From the NCBI RefSeq assembly GCF_001294625.1, contig NZ_CP012677.1, positions 186,001 through 250,000 on the forward strand: a stretch of 64,000 bases of DNA, in the 5' to 3' direction. Positions within the stretch are counted from its first letter, which is position 1; the number at the start of each line of letters is the position of its first letter. The stretch is from Arthrobacter alpinus. GTDB lineage: Bacteria > Actinomycetota > Actinomycetes > Actinomycetales > Micrococcaceae. The translations under genes and the position numbers were made by a program. Below, in pieces: positions 35,120-44,498 of the stretch. The notes below the pieces were generated by a model that was given only the letters and a program-made list of their open reading frames with translations, made no database searches and was not told the DNA's origin.

Positions 35120-36088
35120 CTAGCGGCCCGCCAGGAACAGGTCGACGGTTTCGCGTTGGGGAAGGCTGGGGCTGGCTCCGGCTACGGTGACAGCGAGTGC
35201 GCCGCCGGCCATGGCGCGGCGCAGGGCCTGCTCCCAAGTGAGTCCTTCGGCGAGGGCGCTGCCAAGGTTGCCGGCGAAGGCGTCTCCGGCGGCGGTGGTA
35301 TCCACAGCCGCAACCTCGAACGGCTTGTGGAGGCTGATCCGTGTTGTCTCATCGCCGGTTTCACCAACACGTTCGACGACGACGGCACCGGCACCGGCGA
35401 GTGTCACCACGGCCCGGGCTACTCCTCGATCGGTGAACCATCGCCCGGCCTTCGCTGCGGATTCCTCGTCTGTGACGCTGATTCCTGTCATGAGCCGGGC
35501 TTCGGTTTCGTTCGGCGTGACAATATCCACATGCTGCCAAAATTCCTCGTCCAGTGGTGCATCTGGCGCAGGAGCTGGATCCAAAATGACGGTGATGCCG
35601 CGGGATTTGCATCCCTTGACGGCTTCAAGGGCGGAATCATGCGGGATTTCGAGTTGGATCAGGGCAACCGTGGCGTCCAGTTCAGGTGCATTCAGTGACG
35701 CCCTGACGTGCTCTGGGCTCAGGAGCGAATTGGCGAGCGGGATCATGACAATGTCATTTTCCGCGGAGGAGTCCACCCTGATGTGGGCAATGCCTGTGGG
35801 TCCTTGACCGCGGAGGACATGGTCAGTGTTGATGAGTTCCTCGGCTAAGGTACCGAGCACCAGCTCGCTAAACGAGTCGTTGCCGACACTGCCAATCAGT
35901 GCAACGGCGCTGCCGGCACGAGAAGCAGCCAATGCTTGGTTGGCACCTTTGCCGCCAAGCACCATCGTGAAGGTGTTGCCGAGCACAGTTTCGCCCGGCT
36001 GTGGCAACCGTTCGCTGAAGCTGGTGAGATCGCAGGTAATGCTGCCAATCACCAGAACACTGCCGATTCTAGGCACAGTAAACGTCAT
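35120..36088 (-). CDS. rbsK: Ribokinase
   Basis: The 322-residue PfkB-family kinase has GGKGANQALAASRAG near residue 43 and the catalytic block DTTAAGDAFAGNLGSAL, where the GD Asp is the base. It phosphorylates ribose at O5 in the cytoplasm. The gene lies 49 bases after rbsR and 65 bases before rbsD. Confidence 0.94.
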   Translation of the reverse strand: MTFTVPRIGSVLVIGSITCDLTSFSERLPQPGETVLGNTFTMVLGGKGANQALAASRAGSAVALIGSVGNDSFSELVLGTLAEELINTDHVLRGQGPTGIAHIRVDSSAENDIVMIPLANSLLSPEHVRASLNAPELDATVALIQLEIPHDSALEAVKGCKSRGITVILDPAPAPDAPLDEEFWQHVDIVTPNETEARLMTGISVTDEESAAKAGRWFTDRGVARAVVTLAGAGAVVVERVGETGDETTRISLHKPFEVAAVDTTAAGDAFAGNLGSALAEGLTWEQALRRAMAGGALAVTVAGASPSLPQRETVDLFLAGR

Positions 36089-36137
36089 GGGGGTTCCTTT
36101 TGTCTTGGAAATAGGGTGGGGAAGTCCGCGGTTTGGA

Positions 36138-37148
36138 CTAGTGAATAGGTGGTTCCGAACAGGATTTTCGGATGGTCAGCTTCACCGGCAACACCATGTG
36201 CCGAAACTCTTGCGGCTTACCAGCATCAGCACCGTCGATGCGAGCCAGGAGAAGGTCGGCTGCGGCATGTCCTTCCGCGATGGCCGGACGAGAAATCACA
36301 GTGACCGGTGCGGGCAGCAGTTCGGCGAGGTCGAAATCGTCAAAGCAGAGAAAGGAAAGGTCCCCGGGAATGGAGACGCCCGCCGCATGGAACGCCAGGA
36401 GGGCTCCTTGGGCCATCGTATTATTGCCGACGAACACTGCCGTAATGCCGCTGCTAGTATCCATCAGTTCACACGCGGCCTGGTGCCCAAATGCCCTCGT
36501 GAACTCACCGATTTTGGTGTCCTCCTGTTTGACTTCAACGCCGGCTGCGGAGAGAACGTCGAGGAATTCGGTGTGCCGGACTTGGCCGGGGAGCGTTTCT
36601 TGCCGACCACTGATGACGCCAATTCGACGGTGCCCCAGTGAGAGGAGGTATTCGGCTGCCATTCGAGCACCGCCTGCGTTGTCAACATGAACCAGATCGA
36701 ACTCGGGGTTCTCACCCACGGTCCGGTCGATGAGAACGACCGGCTTGCCCAGTTCCGTCAGCATGCGGCGGGTCCGTTCGCTCGCCTCAGCTGGCACAAT
36801 GGCAACGGCGTCAACGGCATCGATGAGGCCACCCAATACATCAGATTCGGCCGTGAATTTTTCGTCGCTGCTGGCCACGATGATCCGGAAGCCCTTGGCC
36901 ATGGCACGTTCTTCGATGCCACGAACCAACGCAGCGAAATAGGGGTTGGAGATGTCTGGGACAATCACGGCAATGGTGTGGTGGCGCCCCAGTCGAAGTC
37001 CGCGGGCACTGGCGTTGGGTCGGTAGCCCAGTTCGCTGATGGCCCGTTCCACAGCCGCCCGGTTGCGGATGTTCTCACCCGATAACATTCGGGAGATCGT
37101 GGCGATGGAAACGCCTGCGTGTTGCGCAACATCGTGGATGTTTGCCAT
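36138..37148 (-). CDS. rbsR: LacI family transcriptional regulator of the ribose operon
   Basis: About 336 residues. The N-terminal LacI helix-turn-helix (IHDVAQHAGVSIATISRMLS) and hinge are followed by a ribose-binding-protein-like domain (AVIVPDISNPYFAALVRGIE). ATG 37148 is chosen because AAAGGAGAG lies upstream and the HTH then starts at residue 3. It is the first gene of the operon, and a LacI-type palindrome about 100 bases upstream suggests autoregulation relieved by ribose. Confidence 0.9.
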   Translation of the reverse strand: MANIHDVAQHAGVSIATISRMLSGENIRNRAAVERAISELGYRPNASARGLRLGRHHTIAVIVPDISNPYFAALVRGIEERAMAKGFRIIVASSDEKFTAESDVLGGLIDAVDAVAIVPAEASERTRRMLTELGKPVVLIDRTVGENPEFDLVHVDNAGGARMAAEYLLSLGHRRIGVISGRQETLPGQVRHTEFLDVLSAAGVEVKQEDTKIGEFTRAFGHQAACELMDTSSGITAVFVGNNTMAQGALLAFHAAGVSIPGDLSFLCFDDFDLAELLPAPVTVISRPAIAEGHAAADLLLARIDGADAGKPQEFRHMVLPVKLTIRKSCSEPPIH

Positions 37149-37247
37149 GGTGCACGCTCTCCTTTGAGTCGTTTGAAGTCTTTTCGCTACCGGGAATTCC
37201 AATGTTCTGGAACGTTGCGTGAGTCCGATCACGCTCCGCTTGAATTA

Positions 37248-37263
37248 CTGTAAACGTTTTCAG
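37248..37263 (-). promoter_or_regulatory. LacI-type operator upstream of rbsR
   Basis: CTGTAAACGTTTTCAG: a 16-bp near-perfect palindrome centred on CG, the hallmark of LacI/RbsR sites. A second partial copy, GTAAACGTT, lies about 50 bases further upstream near 37313, which would allow looping. Confidence 0.75.
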
Positions 37264-37476
37264 TTTGGATTGCAAGACGCGGTGGTGACCTATTGAACAC
37301 GTCCTCGTAGCCGTAAACGTTGAGGTGACAGTAGTGACCACGTTAACGAGCCGTCAACTGTGGAGCCGTTACGCTGGCGCCCATCCGTACCTCAAGAGAT
37401 TCGTCCCAAGCTGGAAGATGATCCGATCAGTTCGGTATGCATCAAGAGTAAAACTGTTAGCACCACCTTGGTGGCT

Positions 37477-37665
37477 GGTTGGCTACGCTCGAGGCAGGGA
37501 AGGAGTCTGGCGGGAGTTCGCACCACGTCACGCAAAACTTATCCTTATCAATGCAAAGTGGAGAGTATTTAGTATCGCTCGTTGTTGCGAAATGGCCATA
37601 CGGGAACAGGCAAAAAAGGCCCATTGACGGCCCAAATTTGCCCCTTGCAGGACAGTGGGGTGACG
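37477..37665. repeat. Dispersed degenerate repeat, copy B
   Basis: Aligns with copy A (9341-9526) and short copy C (20166-20236). Copy B is the best preserved and contains GGCGGGAGTTC, CACCACGTCA, TCAATGCAAAG and TTTAGTATCGC. The remaining DNA from 37666 to 38489 shows no gene, RNA or element that I can recognise. Confidence 0.55.
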
Positions 37666-38489
37666 AACGTTGACAGCTGACAACAATTTTGAGGAGCTGA
37701 ACATGCCTCTGAACTGCGGTGAAAGTTTTCCACGTGAATCGAACAGCATAATTTAACCTGCCTATCCCACTTAGCAATAACGGTTGGAATCCCAAGGGTC
37801 CCCGGTGACTGGATTGCCCCGTCCCATGCCGACATTGCTGGCAATGCGCAGGGTGTGGCGCAGTCTCATCATGGCTTGCTCCATGCTGTCTCACAACGAA
37901 GAGTGCGTACCTTCGCCGGAACCGGATGGGCCGATTCAATCCAGGATGGGACCGATGCCGACAACGTCCACCTGATACGTTACCGCTGAAGCACATGACG
38001 TACTTGACCTGTAGCCTCGTTCCATTACTCCCGAGACGCGTAGGAGGAATGTGTGGTTCGCGCAGAAAATGGGGCTCTCCTGACGTAAGAGTGGGTTCGG
38101 TTATGTCTGGTAGGGGAGTTTGATGTCTAATGGGCCACAGGCGAGCATTATCAGGGCCAGGGCGGCTTCTGACTTTTTGTGCTACTGGAATGGGTTTGGG
38201 AACTCTTCGTGCTGTTCAAGATCATTTTCATAATCGAAGCTGTCGCGTTCACTGGTATCAGGCTATCCACCCGGACAGCGGAATTAATCGGCGGAAGCGT
38301 TAGCGGAATCCGGGCAATAAGATCAGAATGATCGCGTGGTGTGGCCTCACCCCTGTTACTAAGCACCGGATTGAGGCCAAGAGGGTACATAATTTAGGGC
38401 ATGGAGATGGTTAGAGCGGGTCGGGTTACGCGAGTGCTGAAGCAGTGAGTCGGTGGCATGTTGGTACACGATCCGCTTCGAGGAAAGTG

Positions 38490-40685
38490 ATGACGTCTGA
38501 AGGAGGCCCATACGGCAAGGCTGTCAGCGCAGTCCGGGCTGGCGAGCTCGATGCGGATAAGGCAGCAGACCAGCTGATCGACAGGATGACCGATCGGGAG
38601 CTCCTTGGACTGCTTGACGGCGACTCCCCCAAGCAGCTGCTGCCGCTCATCCCGGTGCTGCTGGATCGGCGGCCTTTCGTGGCCGGGGCGGTCCCGCGGC
38701 TCGGCATCCCTGGAATCCGGTTTAGCGACGGCCCCCGCGGCGTTGTGATTGGCACCTCCACCGCCTTCCCTGTGACGATTGCGCGTGCCGCGACGTGGGA
38801 CCCGTCTCTGGAGGAGCGGGTAGGTCAAGCTATCGGGTTGGAGACCAGAGCACGGGGCGCCAACTACTCCGCCTCCGTGTGTGTCAACCTGCTTCGCCAC
38901 CCCGCGTGGGGACGGGCGCAGGAGTGCTACGGCGAGGATCCGGTGCTCACCGGCCGGATGGGGTCGGCCCTGACCAGAGGTGTACGTGTGAACGTGATGG
39001 CGTGTGTGAAGCACTTCGCGCTTAACTCGGTGGAGAACGAGCGGTTCGAGGTCGATGTGTCGGTAGGCGAGCACGCCCTCCACGAGGTGTACCTGCCGCA
39101 CTTCAAGGCCGTTGTGGATGCGGGGGTCGATTCCGTGATGAGTGCTTACAACAGGGTGCGGGGCGAGTATATGGACGTCAATCGTCCACTGCTCACCGAT
39201 GTGTTGCGGGACGAGTGGGGCTTCTCGGGGTTCGTGACGAGCGACTGGGTATTCGGTACCCATGATGCGGTCCTCAGCCTTCAGGCGGGGATGGACGTGG
39301 AGATGCCGCTGCGGCTGGTGCGAGCCCGCGATCTGCCGGCCGCGCTCCACCGGGGTGAGGTGGCCCGTGCGACCGTGCTGCGCTCAGCGCGCCGCATCCT
39401 GCGCACCAGCGTGTTGCATGCCGCGACGCGGGAGGAGGCGGGGCCGAGCCCTGACCTCATTGCCTCGCCGGCGCATCGGGAGCTGGCCTACCGGGTAGCC
39501 GCAGAGTCGATCGTATTGCTGAAGAACGAAATCACCGGTGCTGCGCCGTTGCTACCGCTGGCTCCCAATACCGGGCACCTCGCGGTGATTGGGCGCCTCG
39601 CGGGGCGGGCGAATCTAGGCGATCACGGTTCCTCACGCGTTCGGCCCCCCTCCACGGTCTCGCCGCTGCAGGGGCTAAGGGAGGCGCTTCCCCAGGTACG
39701 GATCACGAGCACCTCCGGCAAAAACGTGCGTGCCGCAGTCGCGGCGGCGGCCGCAGCGGAAACGGTGATCGTCGTCGTCGGTTTAGACCAGCACGATGAG
39801 GGCGAGTCGGTCGTCACTGCTGGTGTCGACGTGGGCGTGCTCGGCCGGGCATTTGGCTCTGGGCGACTCCGGGCGCCGCTCATTGCCCTGGCGCATTTGG
39901 CGTCGTGGTTTGTACGGGGCGGCGACCGCGACTCGCTCGATCTGCGCCCCTCCGATGTGCGCCTTATTCGCGCGGTCACTGCAGTAAATTCACGGACCGT
40001 CGTCGTGCTGATTGGAGGCAGCGCGATCCTCACGGAGGAGTGGCGAGACCGCGTGCCGGCGCTCCTCCTCGCCTGGTACGGGGGGATGGAGGGCGGCCAT
40101 GCGCTAGCGAGCGTGCTCACCGGCGTCGCGGAGCCCGGCGGACGGCTGCCGTTTGTGCTGCCGACGGACGCCGCGCATCTGCCATCATTCGACAGCGCTT
40201 CGAAGTCCGTCATCTACGACGACAGGTGGGGTCAACGCATGCTCGACGGTGACGGGCACGCGCCGGCATTCCCGTTCGGGTTCGGCCTGGGCTATACGAC
40301 GATCGAGCAGCGGCTCCTCGACCACAGGTTCGACGACACGGGCGGCAGCGCGGACGTTCTCGTGACGAATACCGGTGATCGAGAGGGATCGACCGTCGTG
40401 CAGGTCTACGCCGCGGACACTTCCCTCCGCAGGCCGGTAGCCCAGCTGCTGGGCTTCCAGAAGGTGACGCTGCAGCCAGGCGCGGAGTCGACCGTCCGGG
40501 TCACATTGGATGCGGGGCCCACGCTGCAGCGCGATCCGGCGACACAGGGCTGGGCCCCGCGCGCCGGCGACTGGGCTCTGCTTGCTGCCCAGCACAGTCC
40601 CAGCAGTTGGGTGGACGCGCGCCGATTACGGTTCCCTGGGGCCTTGATCGAGGAAAACGGCGTCGTGGACGGTCAGCCGACCTGA
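38490..40685 (+). CDS. Glycoside hydrolase family 3 protein (beta-glucosidase-like)
   Basis: About 731 residues. The GH3 N-terminal barrel shows GRAQECYGEDPVLTGRMGSA, ACVKHFALNSVE, and the nucleophile motif FSGFVTSDWVFGTHDA with Asp in SDW. The second domain (VLIGGSAIL, WYGGMEGGHAL) and a C-terminal fibronectin-like domain (FGFGLGYTT onward) complete the usual layout. No signal peptide is visible, so it is likely cytoplasmic. ATG 38490 has AGGAAAG just upstream; GTG 38445 is an alternative. The GC content is clearly higher than in most neighbours. It converges on the glycosyltransferase gene with a 23-base gap. Confidence 0.9.
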   Translation: MTSEGGPYGKAVSAVRAGELDADKAADQLIDRMTDRELLGLLDGDSPKQLLPLIPVLLDRRPFVAGAVPRLGIPGIRFSDGPRGVVIGTSTAFPVTIARAATWDPSLEERVGQAIGLETRARGANYSASVCVNLLRHPAWGRAQECYGEDPVLTGRMGSALTRGVRVNVMACVKHFALNSVENERFEVDVSVGEHALHEVYLPHFKAVVDAGVDSVMSAYNRVRGEYMDVNRPLLTDVLRDEWGFSGFVTSDWVFGTHDAVLSLQAGMDVEMPLRLVRARDLPAALHRGEVARATVLRSARRILRTSVLHAATREEAGPSPDLIASPAHRELAYRVAAESIVLLKNEITGAAPLLPLAPNTGHLAVIGRLAGRANLGDHGSSRVRPPSTVSPLQGLREALPQVRITSTSGKNVRAAVAAAAAAETVIVVVGLDQHDEGESVVTAGVDVGVLGRAFGSGRLRAPLIALAHLASWFVRGGDRDSLDLRPSDVRLIRAVTAVNSRTVVVLIGGSAILTEEWRDRVPALLLAWYGGMEGGHALASVLTGVAEPGGRLPFVLPTDAAHLPSFDSASKSVIYDDRWGQRMLDGDGHAPAFPFGFGLGYTTIEQRLLDHRFDDTGGSADVLVTNTGDREGSTVVQVYAADTSLRRPVAQLLGFQKVTLQPGAESTVRVTLDAGPTLQRDPATQGWAPRAGDWALLAAQHSPSSWVDARRLRFPGALIEENGVVDGQPT

Positions 40686-40708
40686 GGTCGATGTGGGTCG
40701 TGCCCTGG

Positions 40709-42193
40709 TCACCCGGGGAGGGCGCGAGGCTGTGCCGAGAGCGCCTCAACGCGGACGGGGAGCAAGTCGTCGCCCTTCAGCATTGCGCGGAGCAACCGCC
40801 GCGCTTCCCACCGGAATGAGACCGGCGCCAGATCACGCCGCAGTAACAGGCCCCCATCCGGAGTCGCGTACCGCTTCTGCAGATCACCCAGTTCCTCCGA
40901 TCGCAGCAGAGCCACCGTATTTCCTGTGGCCTGCTCGACCAGCCGGACCAGCGAGGATGGACCCGTGAGGTCAGTCGCGACGAACCGCTGCACGCTCGAT
41001 GTAAGGATCGTTTTCTGCGCCGCGCGGCTCACGACCAGGGGACGGAACGGTCCGTCCAGCAAGCCGTTCAGTACGTCAGCCGCCGCGTCAGGGCGGCCGA
41101 TTCCCTGCGCCGCTGCTTGCATTCGTTGCAGACGGCCCGGCTCGCGCAGCAACTCGTCGATCTTCCAGCCGATGGTGGCGGTATTGTTGCAGCGAACGGC
41201 CGCCCCCTGTTCCATCAGATAATCGCCGTTGCGGACCTCCTGCCCCGGGATGGGGTTGACCAGCACCATGGGTAGCCCTGCGGCCATGCACTCCGATGCC
41301 GTCAACCCGCCCGGTTTACCCACGAAAAGGTCTGCGCGGCGCAGCAGCTGCGGCATTTCCGTTGTGAAGCCGAGGACACGGTAGCGGTCGCCAGCGGAGG
41401 CCAGGAGCGCCTCGATGCGCTGCCGCAGCGCGTCGTTGTAGCCACACACAATTGTGGCCGTGAAGGGGGAGCGCATATGCAGCGTCTGCCGCACGACCGC
41501 GACGGCGTAGTCGCCTCCTTTCGCACCTGCCGAGATCAACAGCATCGGGGGCTCACTGACATCGCGCACGGGGGCAACATCCGGCGCAGCCGCGATCGGG
41601 ATCCCCGTGGCCGCGACGCGGTCAGGAGGCAAACCGAGCGCCGTCAGCTCCACGCGCCCCTCCTCCCTGGCCACGAAGAGCATGTGGAATGCGCTCGTAA
41701 GCCACAGGCCCTGGAAGTCGTAGTCCGTCGTGACCACAGCAGTCCTAGCATCGATCACGCCGCGAAGAAGAAGTGATGCCATCAGCTGGGCTGGCAAGAA
41801 GTGGGTGCACACGATAGCGGTGGGACGGAATCGTTTGATCGCACGGATGACCGGAACCGCATTCACCCGTGTCCAGGGGTCGATTGGACCGCGGCGTCCG
41901 AACGGCGGATCACTGGCGTCATAGCCCCACTCGACCAGCCATGGCAACTCCTTGACTAGAACGAAGTAACCCTTCCCCAGCACGTCGCGGTAGAGCGCGC
42001 TACTCACCTGCAGCACATCCAGTACCAGCACCTCGACGATGTCCGCGCGCGCGGCGCACGCCTGTCGGACCGCCGCCGCGGCGCTGTTGTGCCCCGATCC
42101 CACTCCCGCGGAGAGGATCATGACGCGCTCCCCACTGACGCTGATTGGGCTCCGCGCTGACGGCCTACGCATGAAGACATTTTTCACGCCCAT
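40709..42193 (-). CDS. MGDG-synthase-like glycosyltransferase (GT28 type)
   Basis: The 494-residue protein begins with the MGDG synthase N-domain pattern (MILSAGVGSGHNSAAAAVRQ; THFLPAQLMASLL; VVTTDYDFQGLW). It has the GT28 donor-binding C-domain (VCGYNDALRQRIEALL; FVGKPGGLTASECMAAGLPM). Relatives such as UgtP add hexose to diacylglycerol at the inner membrane face. About 100 residues of unknown role follow the transferase domain. GC content is high, as in the convergent GH3 gene, suggesting both arrived together. Confidence 0.85.
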   Translation of the reverse strand: MGVKNVFMRRPSARSPISVSGERVMILSAGVGSGHNSAAAAVRQACAARADIVEVLVLDVLQVSSALYRDVLGKGYFVLVKELPWLVEWGYDASDPPFGRRGPIDPWTRVNAVPVIRAIKRFRPTAIVCTHFLPAQLMASLLLRGVIDARTAVVTTDYDFQGLWLTSAFHMLFVAREEGRVELTALGLPPDRVAATGIPIAAAPDVAPVRDVSEPPMLLISAGAKGGDYAVAVVRQTLHMRSPFTATIVCGYNDALRQRIEALLASAGDRYRVLGFTTEMPQLLRRADLFVGKPGGLTASECMAAGLPMVLVNPIPGQEVRNGDYLMEQGAAVRCNNTATIGWKIDELLREPGRLQRMQAAAQGIGRPDAAADVLNGLLDGPFRPLVVSRAAQKTILTSSVQRFVATDLTGPSSLVRLVEQATGNTVALLRSEELGDLQKRYATPDGGLLLRRDLAPVSFRWEARRLLRAMLKGDDLLPVRVEALSAQPRALPG

Positions 42194-42750
42194 TCCCCCA
42201 ACTGCTCATCGAAAATCAAAACTGCCTCTTTTTAGAGTAGTGCAATTAAGGCATACTCCGCATCTGCTACACCGAGCGCGAAAATCGTCATAAATTAGTG
42301 TGTTTTCAGAAGGGGTGAACAAAAATATTAGAGGTCGCACCGAGGGGTATCAATTTTAAGACTGCTCAGCACCGAAATTCGGGAAAAAACAGTACGGCTC
42401 CTTGCCCTTTGTTAGAATAACTTGATTTCCTGCATGAGTTGTACAACGAGGTTATTGAAACAGAAATGGTGCGAATCTTCGATGAGGGAATAAATCGTGG
42501 AGAGACCCTGATATATATCCACTGAATATTTTTTATCGATTGGGCCCTGACGTGGAGGCGGCCAGCCGCCCCGCCCAAGGGGGTTCTTCGCGGTTAGTTA
42601 TGAATATCAGCCCACTAAAGGCTGAAGTAGAGGCCGGTTCGCGCAACTGAAAATGCTTGGACGCGGCTGTGAAATTCATTGCCTCATGGCGGTGTTCTGT
42701 TATCGCTCAATGTCGCAATCGGCGGAGAATTGACCCTACTATGGTGGCTG
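42194..42750. other. AT-rich gene-free stretch
   Basis: About 550 bases with much lower GC than either side and no open frame with family similarity or a ribosome-binding site. It separates the GC-rich GH3/glycosyltransferase pair from the IS110 remnant and probably marks a foreign junction. Confidence 0.5.
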
Positions 42751-43720
42751 TCAAGGGAAGAGTAGTTGTAGTTGGCGGAAGAGATTTCGGGCGAGGGAGC
42801 GTTTCAGAACGCGTTTGATTTCCCGATAGCCGAGGCCTTCGGTGGTGCATGGTTCAACGAATGTCTTCGTGGGGCAGTCGAAGCGCATACGGGTCTTGAT
42901 CACCACGTCCAAGGCCATCTTCAGTTGTCGGTCGCCTTGGCGATTGAGGCGGTGTCTGGTGGTGTTTCCTGAGGAGGCTGGCCGGGGTGACACCCCGGCG
43001 AGGGATGAGAATGCAGCCTCGCCGCGGATTCTGCCGTGGTGGGAGTAGGCGGCAATGATGATCCCGACTGTCACTGGTCCGAGTCCTGGCTGTCCTACGC
43101 GGCGTGGATGGCCTTGGCTAGATCGATGGCTTCCTTGCGGGCGCTTCTTTGCTCCATGCTGTCGGAGGTGCGGTCCCGCCAGAGACTAATCTCAATGAGT
43201 TGCTTGTCAGTGAGGGCACGGCGGGTATTCATTCCCAGATCTACGTGACCTAAGGCGTTGAGCGCATTGCGGTTAGCTTTGCCTTGCTCCTGAACCCTGC
43301 GTCGGATTGCCAGGAGCACGCTCAAGGCCGCCCGCTCGCCCTCGGCGCGGGGATGGAGTAACCGGTCTAACCCTGTACTCAGGATACTCAGCGCCGCCGC
43401 TTGGGCGTCGATGGCACCGTTTTTGCCAGCCCCGGTGCGGGCTGCCTTCTTGGGTGGTTTGGCCTCAACGACCGGGATGTGTGCAGCGGTCAGGGCTCGG
43501 GTTAGAGACGCCCCGTGGGAGCAAGTGCCTTCTACCGCGGCAATGATTTCCCCGGTAGTGTTGCGCAGGATCCATGCGATAGCGCGCTTCGTGCCAGCGG
43601 TCGTGACCGGGAAGGCCTCGCAGCCGGCGCAGGCACCGGCTGCGAGGATGGCGTAGGTGTGGGTTCATGCGTGGGTGTCTACACCGATGACGTAAGCGTA
43701 TTTTCTGCAACGATGGTCAT
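42751..43720 (-). pseudogene. IS110 family transposase pseudogene
   Basis: From ATG 43718-43720 the minus strand starts MTIVAE. One A is missing from an A-run, and the next frame continues KYAYVIGVDTHA, a TGA stop, then THTYAILAAGACAGCEAFPV. Later parts include LLAIRRRVQEQGKANRNALN and ALTDKQLIEISLWRD. The frame breaks at AKAIHAA, where a segment is missing, and resumes with the typical C-terminus: AAYSHHGRIRGEAAFSSLAG, SSGNTTRHRLNRQGDRQLKM. IS110 enzymes use a DEDD site; here GKNDAIDAQ reads GKNGAIDAQ. At least four lesions show it is dead. Confidence 0.85.
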
Positions 43721-44408
43721 AACGGTGATCCTCCATTCCAGGGTGCTGATGACCGTTGTGGGCGGCATCGGCCTGGAATAAGGTTCTTATCAGGCAGCTC
43801 TCTAATGAGGCACAAACCAACGGTTCGGCCAACCTTTTATAAAGCCATGATGAGAGGCCGGGCTGTCATGGCGGACAAGTCAATTCCAAGGCACCGCTAA
43901 GGAATAACGGGCCAGAGAGTGTATGAGTCACGCCACGGCGGCTCTGCATCGATCCTGCCAGCGGGCACCTGGCCTGCCAATATCTATTAGTGAGAGTGCA
44001 GCGGGGGCTGTGGCGTGCATGGCTAGGCCCGGTCTGGTGCTGGCTGCATGAGGTGAGGGCCTTGGGAGAGAATCAGATTCCTAATGGGTAGTGGCAAGCC
44101 TGAGGCTAGCTGCCTGACTTGACCTACTCGGACCGGGTGTGACCCCCCAGAAAAACCCCATCGGAAGACGTGGAACCCGACGCCCACCCAGCGGCATCAG
44201 ACCACACCCGCATGCCCAAGACCTTCAAATCAGACCGGCAGCTAGTCAAGCCTCTGCCGGGCCAATACCCAGACCGCCAGGCAAAATCTGGGTCAGGTAA
44301 ATGACACCACGTTAAGGCATTAGAGAAACGGTTGATCGAAGTCCCCGAGCGGGATTGTCAGTATTTTGGAATTAGCTTCCAGAAAAGTGTTGCGTGGATC
44401 ACAATATT
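43721..44408. other. Non-coding stretch right of the IS110 pseudogene
   Basis: The first 200 bases probably include the IS110 element end (GGCTGTCATGGCGGACAAG near 43862). A frame at about 44145-44300 (plus) encodes MPKTFKSDRQLVKPLPGQYP before a stop; it has no start signal and no recognised family. Nothing else is supported. Confidence 0.3.
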
Positions 44409-44425
44409 AAACTAGAGTCTAGTTT
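44409..44425. promoter_or_regulatory. Candidate TetR-type operator upstream of the acyl-CoA dehydrogenase gene
   Basis: AAACTAGA, G, TCTAGTTT is a perfect 17-bp palindrome, 73 bases before the acyl-CoA dehydrogenase start. A near copy (AACTAGAATCTTGTT) lies upstream of the MaoC gene at 55604-55618; 13 of the 15 core positions agree. A KstR-like TetR gene lies between the two, so both may be its operators. Confidence 0.65.
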
Positions 44426-44498
44426 CAGTTATTGAACGTGCCGCTGGATGTTGCTTACCCCTCTCGGGAATTGACGTCCGTGATCTTGGAGTGATTAG

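Noticed and set aside
38394..39350. 318-residue minus-strand open frame
   Set aside because: It is antisense to the GH3 gene, which has clear family motifs; the translation is low complexity.
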